A DNA stretch of 64,000 nucleotides from Fallopia convolvulus (GCA_964016875.1 OZ024734.1:50884622-50948621), one strand, 5' to 3'; counted from the stretch's first letter, positions 44,012-55,910 are shown. A program made the numbers and translations. Notes: generated by a model from the sequence alone, not told the origin.

Positions 44012-45672
44012 TATCCTTTTTACGTCAAGCTAATGACGTTAAACAAGCGCTTCTTGGGAGGCAACCCAAGGTTTAGAGTAGTTTTGTTTTTCAGTTATAA
44101 TCTTTTGCTTTTTAGGTAGTTTTGTGTGTGTGTTAGATATCCTAGGTCTGAAGATTGATAACCCGAAGAAGCCTTCACCACCACCGTTGGATTTCCCGCC
44201 GCATTACCCGGATGACTAGAGATCTTTGTGAGTATTTCTCTTCTCTTTACTTTTTATTATACTTTGGGGACAAAGTATGTTATAAGCATGGGGGAAGGGA
44301 ATTACTTGTTTTGCATTGCATATAGTTGCATTAGATTAGGTCATATTTACATTTTTGCATGCATTGATTTAAATCCTGAAAAATGAAAAAAAAAAATCAG
44401 AAAAATTTGAAAAATACAAAAAATATTGCATTTAGGTTCTTATTTCCCCATTGTTTGATTCCACTTGTGTGTCTAAGTTGAGTATAAATTCTAACCCATG
44501 ATTTGCATGATTTGCTGAAGTTGATATGATATAAGCATGATCATTGATTAAATGACTTGATTATAGGATGGAGCATGTATTTAGCTTGAGTATTTGATTC
44601 ATTATGAAGTTCTAGACAACAATTAGCCTTGTGAGATTTGATTTTTGGCCTTTCATGATTATTTGTTCTTTACATTCTTGAGTGTATCACCATGATTATC
44701 TAGCTCTAGAACTTGCGTTAATACTCTATTTCGAAGCTGCTTTATATGATTGAATGCATGACATTAAAGTGATTGAGGCAATGTTTCTTATTAGCCTATT
44801 ATTTCCCTTCCTACCCTACAAGATCCATGTTTTTGACACCATACTTATTTGAGCCTTAAGCCTATTTCTATTAGCTCCACAAAATGATCCATAGCCGAAT
44901 AAGCTTGACCCATAATCCGGGATTTAGGACTTTAGGTTTTGGTTGTATTTTGTGTGAGTTATGTATATGTATGGGGGAGTTGGATGAAAAGGTGGAAAAA
45001 GAGGAAATAAAACTCTTGGGTTCAAAGTGAAAAAAAATGAAGATGAAAAATCTGTTGCAAAGCAAAAGAAAAAAATGAGCTTAAATGTTAGTAGTCTTCA
45101 TTAGTAGAAAAGAAAGAGTTGAAAAGAGGCAAAAGAAAGAAAAAATAGAGAAGCAAAGTGTTTGAATGTAAATGTATGGAGTTGAGAAAGAAGAGTTTGG
45201 GGAAAGTAAGAAAAGAAAGTGTTGAGTTGGGTTTAGGATTAGTTCTTTATCCCGGATTTAGCACCACAGGCCAAATGTTATCCCTTCCAAATTTCTCTTT
45301 ACCTTGGCCCCATTACAAGCCGGAAAAAGACCTCATGATTTTTGTTATGTATTTGATCCCCAGCGGTGGAGATTTAGAACTCTGATGCAAGCATATGGTA
45401 GTCTAGTTTTCATTGGTTGATTTTGAGTGAAACACATACCCTTTATACACTTGAGTGTTGAGTGAAAAACACAATTTCCTTGGTGAGGTCTAGGATGGAT
45501 GAATGGTCTTTACTTTTTGCTAGTCATAATGCATGCTGAGAAGTCTTGGTTGAGTTTTTAATTACATGAGAAATGTTTGTTTGACTTGAAATGGATGTAA
45601 GATTGCATTTCTATGGTGTGATTGGATTTATGCCTTGCTTGAGGACAAGCAAGGGTTAAGCATGGGGGAATT
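44012..45672 (+). other. GypB 3' non-coding region with two conserved hairpins and polypurine tract
   Basis: No ORF corresponds to GypA's ATHILA ORF-1. A CTTGGG-AGGCAA-CCCAAG hairpin lies at 44053-44070, 41 nt after the stop codon. A TTGCTTG-AGGA-CAAGCAA hairpin lies at 45635-45652, 20 nt before the LTR. The polypurine tract GCATGGGGGAATT abuts the LTR. The rest is A-rich with no gene. Confidence 0.75.
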
Positions 45673-47037
45673 TGATAGCTCGCATATAGGAGTAGTTTAG
45701 ATGCATGTTTTATATATGTTTTGGTTAGGTTTTGGTTAGTTTTTAGGTAGTTTTTAGGTTTTTGTGTTGTCGGGTATTATGCGCTGGTTTGCTCGGTTTT
45801 ACAGGTTTTTAGGTTCAGGAGCAACAGCGGGGCGAGTGCAGATGGATCATGGTGGTGGTGGACGAGATGGATGAGGCTAAGGAAGCTAGTATGTCCTAGG
45901 ATGAAGAGCCAAGGCAAGAAAGATCAAGCCAAGAAGTCAAGCAAGTGCTCGGGATCAAACCCGCGCAATCTGCCCGAGCAATCTCAACTGAGTGACAATT
46001 GCGCGGGGAGGAGATTGCGCTGCCGCGCAATGCAGGCCGATGCCGCGCAATCTGGGCTTTTTCACGGACGTTGGATTTGGGCCGAGTTTTGATGTTGGGC
46101 TTTGACATTTGGATTTATGGGCTTATGATTTCCGAGTTGTATGGTTTGTTATATCTTATGAGGGTTATTTTTAGAGACATATAAATACTTTATGGTAGTT
46201 TATTTTTAGATAACTTTTGTCATACTTTTGGAGGCTAGGGTTTTCTCTCAAGGAAGACTTTGAACCTTTGTAAGTTTGATTTTAATTTCAATTATGCATT
46301 GCTAATTTTCCTTTGTGTTTGACTAATTAGTGAAGTCATGATTTGTGTATGATTGTGAGATTTAATTGATTCTCAACGAACTTGAATAGAAATTATTCCC
46401 TGTGCTTAATTGAATCAGAATTATTCTAGGTTAATTTACAACTGAATCTGATTAATTACTGGTTGGAGTTAATTGGATCAAGAGTATACTTTAATCTATT
46501 TAGTACCGGTTGGACAAGTTGATTAAAGTAGGGAATAAATTCACAAGTCACTTAGATGTCTGGTTGCTCAAAGTGTTTGTTTCTATTGATAACTTGAATC
46601 TTCATGTTGTTATTTAATTGAATCTAGAAGGTCTTCTAGGTTATTAGATAATTAGGGTTGTTAGAACTTGTTGGTCTATCAACTAAATCTGAAGTTTGGG
46701 TTTTAGTCCTTAGTAGGATCATTATCCACAATAGATTATTCAAGTGAGGAGAGAATCAAGAGAATCGATGATCAATAAAGCAATATCATGATGGATCTAA
46801 TTAGTTGAACACGCTTGTCTCTTAATTGATTAAAACCATCTTTTGCATTCTTAGTTAGTTTCTATTTTTCATAATAGTTTAGAATTTACAATCAAAAACC
46901 CCCATATTAGTTACTTGGCACTTAAGTAATAACATTCATACACGAGTCTCTGTGGGATCGACCCTTGCTTACCATTCTACTCGGATTGGTTAAGTTAGGA
47001 TTCTTTGATAGGTAAACGACTGAAAAATACCTCATCA
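45673..47037 (+). repeat. GypB 3' LTR, 1365 bp
   Basis: Begins TGATAGCTCGC and ends CTCATCA, followed by the CGTAC duplication. Relative to the 5' LTR it lacks 36 bp between two CTAGG copies near 46432 and has an extra TAGTTTTTAGG near 45745. Confidence 0.93.
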
Positions 47038-50000
47038 CGTACCTGTTTGTGGTCCTTGTAAACAAATGTAGACAATGATCAGTGTAGGCTCTAACAATAT
47101 GATCACGCCAAGGAGTAAGCCAATTCCTCTAGAGGTACGCTAACAACAACGGATTGAGCGGCTTTTGTACTCCAATCTCACCAGTCAGCAATAGACAAAG
47201 TCGTGCCTCATACTCTGCTACGGTCGTTGAGCAAAATAGCTCCCATGCTTTGTTTCCAAACCACTCCGCAGAAAACCCGTTCGCCAAAGCGTACGCCTTG
47301 TAATTCCGTTGGATGTGCACCCAACACAACAAGTGCTTGGCGTTGGGAAACAAGGCCGCAACGGCGTTAACCTCGGCAATATCCCAATCTGTGACAACAA
47401 CTTCTGGCATTTTCCCAACCATTTCGAACACCTCCCGCAACTAATATAACACCCATTCGCAGTGATCTTGGGTCTCTCTTGCCATAAATGCAAACCCAAT
47501 GCAAAAAGTGTGCCCGGTGCAAGTAAATCCTACCATCTCACTCAAAGGCATGTTATACCTGAAATATTAATTAATTTGAATAAGTTAACGTGCAAAACTT
47601 AAATTTCAAGTAAAAACGCTTTTATTATAAATACTTACATGTTGGTTTTGAATGTCGCATCCATGATCACAACATACGGAAACAACTTCAACAGATTCAA
47701 CGACTTGGGATGGGCAAAGAAAAAGTCTATTATCTTGTTGTTTCCTTCCTCGACTCGATAATCAAGATAATAGCCATTTGACTTTAAGAAATGGAGTGAG
47801 AATTGAGTTACATTCATTGAGCTCATCTCTTTCTTCAATACATCATGCCGAAAAGTGTACAACTGTGGGGGCCACCTGTTCATCTACTCCCCTTTGGCCT
47901 TCCCACACCAATTGTTTCCAGAAATCATGAATCATTGAAAGTTGAATAGGCCTGCATTCATTGATACAAGCTTGGACTTGGTGAGGGCATGGTAGTCCAC
48001 GTGCGGTTGTCCACCACGCATTGTCGCATATCTGACGGAAAGGCTTGTTCGGGTCAAATATAGCGCGAACATGGGCAAACAACTCTCCGATACAATTGTT
48101 GGAAACCTTCCCTGGAATACGAGAGAAGACAATTTTGAGTGGCTCGACCATATGTTTGATGGACAACGGTTCACTGGTACGGTCTCGTTCCATCTCTCCC
48201 CTAATAGTGTGCACCTGAATGTGCACCATGGCGTGCATCTTTCTCAAGACCGTGCTGAACCCCCAACAGAAGACTCCAAATAATCCTTCAACAAAGAGTG
48301 TTGGGACTCGACCCTGATAAATATTTCGTTAATTTAATTAGTGCCAATAGCTAATATTTGTGTTTAAGAGTTTTCTCGTAAGGAAAATTAATTAGCGTAC
48401 CTGTTTGTGGTCCTTGTAAACAAATGTAGACAATGATTAGTGTAGGCTCTAACAATGTGATCACGCCAAGGAGTAAGCCAATTCCTCTAGAGGTACGCTA
48501 ACAACAACGGATTGAGCGGCTTTTGTACTCCAATCTCACCAGTCAGCAATAGACAAAGTCGTGCCTCATACTCTAGACCTACTACGGTCGTTGAGAAAAA
48601 TAGCTCCCATGCTTTGTTTCCAAACCACTCCGCAGAAAACCCGTTCGCCAAAGCGTATGCCTTGTAATTCTGCTGGATGTGCACCCAACACAACAAGTGC
48701 TTGGCGTTGGGAAACAAGGCCGCAACGGCGTTAACCTCGGCAATATCCCAATCTGTGACAACAACTTCTGGCATTTTCCCAACCATTTCGAACACCTCCC
48801 GCAACTAATATAACACCCATTCGCAGTGATCTTGGGTCTCTCTTGCCATAAATGCAAACCCAATGCAAAAAGTGTGCCCGGTGCAAGTAAATCCTACCAT
48901 CTCACTCAAAGGCATGTTATACCTGAAATATTAATTAATTTGAATAAGTTAACGTGCAAAACTTAAATTTCAAGTAAAAACGCTTTTATTATAAATACTT
49001 ACATGTTGGTTTTGAATGTCGCATCCATGATCACAACATACGGAAACAACTTCAGCAGATTCAACGACTTGGGATGGGCAAAGAAAAAGTCTATTATCTT
49101 GTTGTTTCCTTCCTCGACTCGATAATCAAGATAATAGCCATTTGACTTTAAGAAATGGAGTGAGAATTGAGTTACATTCATTGAGCTCATCTCTTTCTTC
49201 AATACATCGTGCCGAAAAGTGTACAACTGTCTCATCGAATTTGTGATGTCCGACCACTTTTTGCGCAAGTATGTCATAACAAACTTCGGCGCACAATGTG
49301 AGAGGGTTAATAGCCTTGCATCATCCTTTTGCTCATCGGTTAAGCGGCCGACAAAAGGATATCCCTCCAAACTAGTGGAAAGGTCGTGGTTGTGGCGACC
49401 GGATTTAACGCTTAGCCGCAAATGATGGGTCCTCTTGTCCCGTTGGCCAACCAACTCGAACGGGAATCCCATCTTCCTGCTACGTGGTTTTTCCTTTAGA
49501 TCATCACCAACTTGTAAGGTCCTCATATTAATGCCGGATTTACCCTTCTTCTTTGGCTTGTACTCACCGTCAATCACACATGCTAAAAGGACCTTCGTTT
49601 CCCATGAGTTCTTAATTGTCAACACCATGTTCAAATTACGTCCTACTTCTCTAGCCCATTTTAGCATATGATTCCGTTCCGACCACTCATTATCAGACTC
49701 AAAGTAGGTAGAAAAATCGGAAAACTGGAAACAATTATAACAAATGCTTCATTAAATAATATGATTATAAACTCACAAATTCAACGCAATATGAGAAATT
49801 AAAACGAAAATTTTGCACTAAAACAACTAATTTAACAATTATACAACTATAAAATATGATTAGTTATAACAACTATAACGATTTCTACTCAACTAATTTA
49901 ACATTTATAACAACCAAAAGGATTATAAACATCAAATTCGTCATACTAAAGTATAAAATATGATTGATTATAATAAAACTAATAATTTAGTAAATAATCG

Positions 50001-50159
50001 ATTACATACCGCTTCTTCATTTTCATGCAAAACCACCTCGTTTTGATGTCCACTATAAGGAACTCCTTCTAAACCGCCATATTGATCGTCGTTTATATTC
50101 ACCGGATTTGAACTAGAATATCCCCGCTCTTCATAGAATGGCCAAAAACCCGACATTAT

Positions 50160-50500
50160 TTTCGTAGAGGTGGATTTGGGAGGTTTTTATGCCGAGTAAT
50201 TTCACACGGCCTTCACTCGCGTTAATATATAGTCGCGGTGAAGCTTGTATTTTTACTGCAAAGGGCAAGGGATCGGTAGCAGTTACCGCTACTGATCGAA
50301 TCTTTTTTTTTTTTTTACATAGAGCGGCAGCGGTGGCAGTTGCCGCTCCTAGCAAGAACATTTTTTTTTAATATGGAGCGGCAACGGCCACTGCTGCCGC
50401 TGCCCTATTTCAATTTTTTTTAAAATCAGAGCGGTAGGGCACACCGCTGCTAAAAAGCTGGTGCGTCCTACAACTCTGACCAGGGCGCAATTACTCGACG
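50160..50500. repeat. Right terminal region of the Mutator-like element, hairpin-rich
   Basis: It contains GATCGGTAGC/GCTACTGATC, GAGCGGCA.../TGCCGCTC and AGCGGTAGGGCACACCGCT foldbacks, mirroring the left end in composition. Two T-runs lie at about 50303-50315 and 50361-50369. Confidence 0.6.
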
Positions 50501-50613
50501 GTTTTTTAAGACAAACATTATAAGACAGAGAGATGAAAATATTTTATTAAGATAAACATTATAAGACAGAGAGATGAAAATATTTTATTAAACATTATTT
50601 GACAAAGGGAGTA
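50501..50613 (+). mobile_element. Stowaway-type MITE, right part
   Basis: From GTTTTTTAA onward the sequence reads AGACAAACATTATAAGACAGAG, present as two tandem copies of about 42 bp. It ends GACAAAGGGAGTA, the expected inverted end for the MITE that starts at 31074. Confidence 0.65.
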
Positions 50614-50708
50614 GTAATTATTTATACGTACAAGTACTTTATTGATCACAATGAGACTCATATTCATATCAACTCTTTCTTTTAATAGAAGGTACGTTGA
50701 TCTGGATT

Positions 50709-50917
50709 GATGACGTCTTTTATTGTCTCATCGACTGCAAAACAATTGGGAACCTTGTTGGTGCAAGAAGCCAATTGTACCTCTACAGGGTAAGCGACAA
50801 TATCAAAAATCTGCAGAGTGAACTCGAATGGATGTAGTGCTTTCTAAAAGATATGTTGATAACATGGAACACCGTGAGGAAGTGGTGCGCAAGTGGGTGG
50901 CTGAAATACGAGATTCT
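50709..50917 (+). pseudogene. CC-NLR pseudogene, N-terminal coiled-coil piece
   Basis: In mixed frames the sequence encodes an Rx-type N-terminal domain (TAKQLGTLLVQEAN, LYRVSDNIKNLQSELEWM, RKWVAEIRD). It has a stop after ELEWM and small frameshifts. Copia element B inserted within the RDFAYEAEDVIE segment, the EDVID-motif region. The gene continues at 56197. Confidence 0.75.
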
Positions 50918-51203
50918 TATGGGCTCAGCCCACCTGAGCCGTCTCTAGCCCAAGAGGCCCATTATCACTTCTTTTCCCTATTTGGGTGACGCCTCCTTTC
51001 CATTAGTTGCTTTACAAGCACAACTATATATAGTGCCAAGCTACCTCTTTTTAGTAGTTTTACAGAGAATGAAACTCTGGTGGGTTTTGGATTTCGTCCT
51101 CTTCAAGAATCAATAATCTGTAAAACTCATTTTGATTTAATCAATTATCCTTTGTATGGAGCTTGTTGTGAGCTCTTTTATCTTGCTTTCCTAGTTGTTT
51201 ATA
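50918..51203 (+). repeat. CopB 5' LTR, 286 bp
   Basis: TATGGGCTCAGCC... to ...GTTGTTTATA. A TATATATA box lies at 51025-51032. Confidence 0.9.
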
Positions 51204-51367
51204 TGGTATCAAAGCATCGCGAAATCTCGGTTTTGCGAACGCTCCTCGCTGTGCTCGTTGTTCTATTCTTACCGTTGATTTGTGTCTTGGACTGTGTTTT
51301 TTTTTGTTCGATCATCTTTTCTGAGTAGAGACGGTGCTCGAAGATCGGCAATCTGTGACCAGAGGTG

Positions 51368-54300
51368 ATGGATCTGGCCTTTTTGATTTCGCTCAGCGAC
51401 GTGACGCTTTACGACGAGCTCGTGAGCAAGGACATCCGACTGGAGGTACCAATTCTTTTGATCCATATATCTCTCCAACTCAGATCATCCTGGAATGCAG
51501 CTAGTTACTGCTCTTTTTGATGGTACTCGATTTCAAACTTGGAGTTGTCATATCAAAACTGCGATGGGTGCTAAGATGAAGCTTGGCTTCATTAATGGGG
51601 TTTTTCCGAAACCTGATGAAGATTCTGAGGAATTTGACAAGTGGGAACGCTGCGATTGTATGGTTCGTAGCTGGATCGTTAACTCCATGACTAGTGACAT
51701 CTCACCCAATTTTGTATTCGTCACCAGTGCTCAGTATTTATGGAATCAATTGGTTGAACAGTATGGCGAGTCTAATGCTCCAATGATCTATCATCTGCAG
51801 CATGAATTGTGCAACATCAAGCAAGAAAATCTGTTTGTTACAGCTTATTACACACGGTTGAAGAGTGTGTGGGACGAACTTCAAGATGTTGATGGTGTTC
51901 CTCTTTGTTCTTGTGGTGCTATTGGTCATTGTGGTTGTGCTTTAATGTCACGAATTGTGGAACGAGAAGAAACCACAAAGTTGATGCAATTTTTGATGGG
52001 CTTGTCTGATGCCTATGAGGGAGCACGCAACACTATTTTGTCTAAAACTCCTTTGCCTAAGGTTGACATTGCTTACCACACAATTCTTGGAATTGAGCGC
52101 CAAAAGATTATCACCAGCACTGGCACAGGGCTTCATGATGCATTGGCTGTGAATAGATCAGGGGGTGGTTCATCTACTGGACAGAGGAACTATTCGACCA
52201 CTACCAAAGGGCAAGGATATGGAGGTGGTTCCAGTCCGGGTTATCAGGATCAACAGAAGAACAATGGCAAAGATGCCAAATCTGATTTTACTCGAGAGTT
52301 CAAGAAAGCCAAGTTTGATAGGAGATGCACTTATTGTAATGAAAGTGGTCATGTTAAGGAGACTTGCTTTAAAATTGTGGGCTATCCCGACTGGTGGAAA
52401 GGACCTCGCACTGAAGGATCAAGTCGCATGATGGCTAATGTTCAAGAGACTCCATCTTTTGACAACCCTTTGGACAATGATGACAGAGAAAACACCAAGG
52501 TTGACAAAAGTCTAGTGAATGCAGTCATGAAGGAATTATTCAAGGCCATGAAAGGGAAAGCTTCAGTCGATGATACTGGTGGTCATGGTTATGCCAACAC
52601 CATTCACTTTGCAGGTAATGCAGCTCTTTTATCCCATGGTTTTTCTCCTACTTGGATTATAGACTCGGGTGCTACCGCTCATGTCACTTATGATAGAGAT
52701 ATCTTGCTGGATTTTAAGCAATTGCAACATCCCATACGTATAGGTTTACCAGATGGTACAACACAGTTAGTTGAACATCATGGAACAGTTAATCTAACTC
52801 CTACACTGCATCTGAAGAATGTTCTTTATATGCCAACCTTTAAGCATAATCTCCTTTCTGTATCTAGACTGTTATCTGATCAGAATTTCATGTTTTCCTT
52901 TGGAAAACACGACTTCTATCTGCATGACCTTATAACTAAGGAAGTTTTGACCCTTGGTATCAATCAGGGAGGGCTTTACAGATTCACCATGCAGCTCAAT
53001 AAGGCACCCACAGCCACGCAACAAGATGTTGCTTCTTTTGACTTCGCACTCAGTTTTAACTCCAGTTTTATGACAACTGATTGTAACAAGTCCGAGACAT
53101 TGGATGTGCATCATGCACGACTTGGTCATGTTTCTTTATCTAAAATGAAACATATTCCCTTTTGTAATTCCAGTTTCTTATCTAAGTATGATTGTGATAT
53201 TTGTGTTATGGTTAAGCACCATAAATTGCCTTTCACTCCCAGTTCTTCTATCACCATATCTTTGTTTGATTTGATCCAATTGATGTTTGGGGTCCATACA
53301 AAACTCCAACTTATGGAGGTGCTAGATATTTTTTGATAATTGTTGAAGATTGTTCACGAGCTACTTGGACATTTATTCTTAATAATAAAGACCAGGTATG
53401 TAGGGAGCTTAATTAGTTTCTGAAGATGATCCATACTCAGTTTGGGGTTACAGTGAAATGTGTACGGTCTGATAATGGCACAAAGTTTGTCAACAAGAAT
53501 GTGGCTTCTTTGTTGCACAGTTGGGCATTCTCCATCAGAAATTGACTCCTTATGTGCCAGAACAGAATGGTCGGGTTGAAAGAAAGCATCGACATCTTGT
53601 TGAGATGGCCAGGGCTCTCAAGTTACATGCTGGTCTTCCTCCACAGTTTTGGGGTGATTGCATTCTCTCGGCCACTTATCTTATTAATTTGTTGCCTTCC
53701 TCTGTATTAAAATGGAAGAGCCCATTCGAATGCCTCTATGGTAAGACTCCTGATTATTCTCATTTAAGATTCATTGGATGTCTTTGTTATGCTTTGGTTC
53801 CCAAGCCTCTTCGCAGCAAATTTGACCCCACATCCAATAGGTGTATTTTACTTGGTTATCCACCTAGTCAAAAGGCTTATAAGCTTTATGATCTTTCTAC
53901 TAAACAGGTTCTTATAGCTAGACATGTTCTCTTTCGTGAAACATAATTTCCTTTTGTAAAAAATCACCTCTTATACCTGAATCCAAACCTTTACCACTAA
54001 TCTCATCTGATCCTGATGAGGTTGCTCTTCCACCTCTTCCTTCCTCTTCCTCTCCTACTTTCTCACCACCATTGTCTGTCAGAGAGCAGTCTAATTCCTC
54101 TCCTGTTTCTCCCTCTGCTTCTCCTACCTCTACTTCTCCTCCACCAGAAATAAGGAAATCTACCAGACCTACCAAGACTCCAGCTTACTTACATGACTTT
54201 ATTCATCCCACTTTACCCACTAGAGATGTTTCTGGTCAGGTGATTGCTACAGATTCTGATTTACAGCCTTCTGACTCCTTTTCTCAAGCCTTTCACATTG

Positions 54301-55902
54301 TTTCTCTACATGATTTACAAGGGCATTCACCTACTACATACAATCCCTTTTTAATATGTTTTCAATAGCTGAACCAAACACATATTCCCAAGCTAAATTG
54401 GATCCTTCATGGGTCCAAGCTATGAATAAAGAGCTGGCTGCACTAGAGGACAATCAAACATGGGATATTGTTGATCTTCCTCTAGGCAAAAAGGCCATTG
54501 GCTCAAAATGGGTTTACAAAATTAAATTTAAACCAATGGAGAAGTGGAACGCTACAAGGCCCGTTTGGTGGCTAAAGGCTACAACCAAATCAAGAATAAG
54601 TACTACAAACATACATTTTCTCCTGTGGCCAAATTCTCAACTGTTCGGGTCCTTATTTCTCTTGCTGCAGCTTTTGAGTGGCCTTTACACCAACTTGACA
54701 TCAACAATGCATTTCTCCATAGCTTCTTGGATGAAGAAGTCTACATGACACCCCCTCCTGGCTATTCCAAAGCCCACAATGGTCAGGTGTGTCGCCTTAA
54801 ACGCTCTATTTATGGCCTAAAACAGGCTAGTCGCCAGTGGAACATTGAGCTCACAAAGCATTTGCTTACACTTGGTTATATCCAGTCAAAGCAAGATTAT
54901 TCTCTCTTTGTCAAGCAAACTCATGGCTCTATCACTCTTGCCTTAGTCTATGTTAACGATGTTCTCCTTACTGGGAACTCCTCTTCTGAAATTGAGTTTC
55001 TCAAAGCCAGCCTTGACAAAGCCTTTACAATTAAAGACCTTGGTCATGCCAGGTACTTTCTCGGCCTTGAACTTGCAAGAACATCTAAAGGTATTCAAAT
55101 CAATCAACACAAATATGTTCTTGATCTTCTTCATGATGCAAATATGATTGATTGCAAAGCTGCTTCTTTTCCTATGCAACGCAATCTCAAGCTACACACT
55201 GATCATGGAGAACCCTTAAGTGATCCAGAGAGTTATAGACGCCTTGTTGGCCGGCTCCTATACCTCAATCTCTCAAGGCCCGACATCTCATACTTTGTCC
55301 AACAATTGAGCCAGTTTATGTCTCTTCCTAGACTCCCACATATGCAAGCTGCTCAATATTTGCTTCGATATCTCAAATGCACTATCAACAGTTTTTTGTT
55401 CTACCCAATTCAGTCCTCTCTCCAGTTATCTACTTACTGTGACGCTGACTGGGGAGCTTGTACCTTCTCGTGTCGCTCCTTGACTAGGTATTGTGCCTTC
55501 CTTGGACAGTCCTTGGTTTCTTGGAAAACCAAGAAGCAGAAAGTCGTCTCCAAGTCTTCTGTTGAAAGTGAATACCGAGCTCTCTCTTAAACAGCTAGTG
55601 AACTCGTATGGCTTGATGGTCTCCTACACGATGTTGCCATTGCTCTGCCTCGTCCTATTTCCCTCTACTGTGACAACACTGCCGCCATTCAACTAGCTGC
55701 TAATCCGGTCTTTCACGAGAGAACTAAACATCTAAGAGTGGACTGTCACTACATTCATGAACTGGTTCAAGAGGGCTTCATTGTCACCACTCACATTCGT
55801 TCCACTCTTCAACTTGCTGATGTGTTCACCAAGGCTCTAGGTGCTCAGCAACATCACTTCTTAGTGCGCAAGCTCGGCCTTGTTATCCCTAGTCCGACTT
55901 GA
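51368..55902 (+). pseudogene. CopB gag-pol, broken
   Basis: Gag (51495 on) has the UBN2-type region (FQTWSCHIKTAMGAKMKLGFI) and a knuckle (CTYCNESGHVKETC). The protease motif is WIIDSGATAHVTYD. The integrase part (LDVWGPYKTPTYGG in the corrected frame, RSDNGTKFVN, PEQNGRVERKH) follows after a frameshift near 53335 and a TAG near 53416. RT and RNase H run from 54356 to 55902 with a frameshift near 54545. The RT catalytic motif reads YVNDVLL (54949-54960) where YVDD is required, a GAC-to-AAC change. A further TAA lies at 55588. The element is not autonomous. Confidence 0.88.
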
Positions 55903-55910
55903 GGGGGGTG

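Larger units (their letters stand above)
36929..47037 (+). mobile_element. Athila-type Ty3/Gypsy element 'GypB', nearly complete
   Basis: A plus-strand element of 10,109 bp with paired LTRs, an exact 5-bp target duplication CGTAC (36924-36928 and 47038-47042), Asp-tRNA primer site, one gag-pol frame and a polypurine tract. By eye the LTRs differ by about 24 substitutions plus one 36-bp deletion and one 11-bp insertion, so it is fairly young. There are only three in-frame stops, all in gag. Unlike GypA it has no ATHILA ORF-1 frame downstream of integrase. Confidence 0.93.
36446..49230 (-). repeat. Tandem duplication inside the transposase gene, about 1.35 kb unit
   Basis: The unit covers the end of exon 2, exon 3, an intron and exon 4. 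Copy one is 36446-36923 plus 47043-47865, split by GypB. Copy two is 47866-48399 plus 48400-49230. The junction near 47865 joins exon 4 sequence to the middle of exon 2. Copy one lacks about 60 bp near 36535 that copy two keeps. Both share the TAG in exon 3, so that mutation is older than the duplication. Confidence 0.8.
35440..50156 (-). pseudogene. MULE transposase with C-terminal OTU protease domain, rearranged
   Basis: Predicted minus-strand exons are 50156-50010 (MSGFWPFYEERGY start), 49724-49003, 48922-48401 and 48313 onward, with GT/AG introns of 285, 80 and 87 bp. Exon 2 holds a FAR1-like DNA-binding region (KMGFPFELVGQ... HNHDLS). It ends in VVIMDATFKTNM, the first transposase Asp. 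Exon 3 has VVTDWDIAEVNA and a LLCWVHIQ motif. A TAG follows VLY in exon 3, and a frameshift in a G-run lies in exon 4. The middle is tandemly duplicated (next entry), and GypB interrupts the duplicate. The 3' end encodes an OTU cysteine protease domain (GDGNCGYRA at about 36002-36028, NHYV His near 35670), with one in-frame stop at 35838. A last exon lies at 35588-35440. Confidence 0.78.
31348..50500. mobile_element. Mutator-like element carrying PMD and OTU-transposase genes
   Basis: The element is bounded by a 9-bp target duplication, GTTTTTTAG (31339-31347) and GTTTTTTAA (50501-50509), one mismatch. Outer ends are similar inverted sequences (left ...GCGCCCCGGT, right reversed ...GCGCCCTGGT). 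Both ends also hold hairpin-rich (A)GCGGTAGG...CCTACCGCT segments. Inside are a broken plant mobile domain gene (plus strand) and a broken MULE transposase/OTU gene (minus strand), separated by telomere-like repeats. Without the nested GypB element it would be about 9 kb. The split MITE on both sides gives independent support for the boundaries. Confidence 0.75.
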
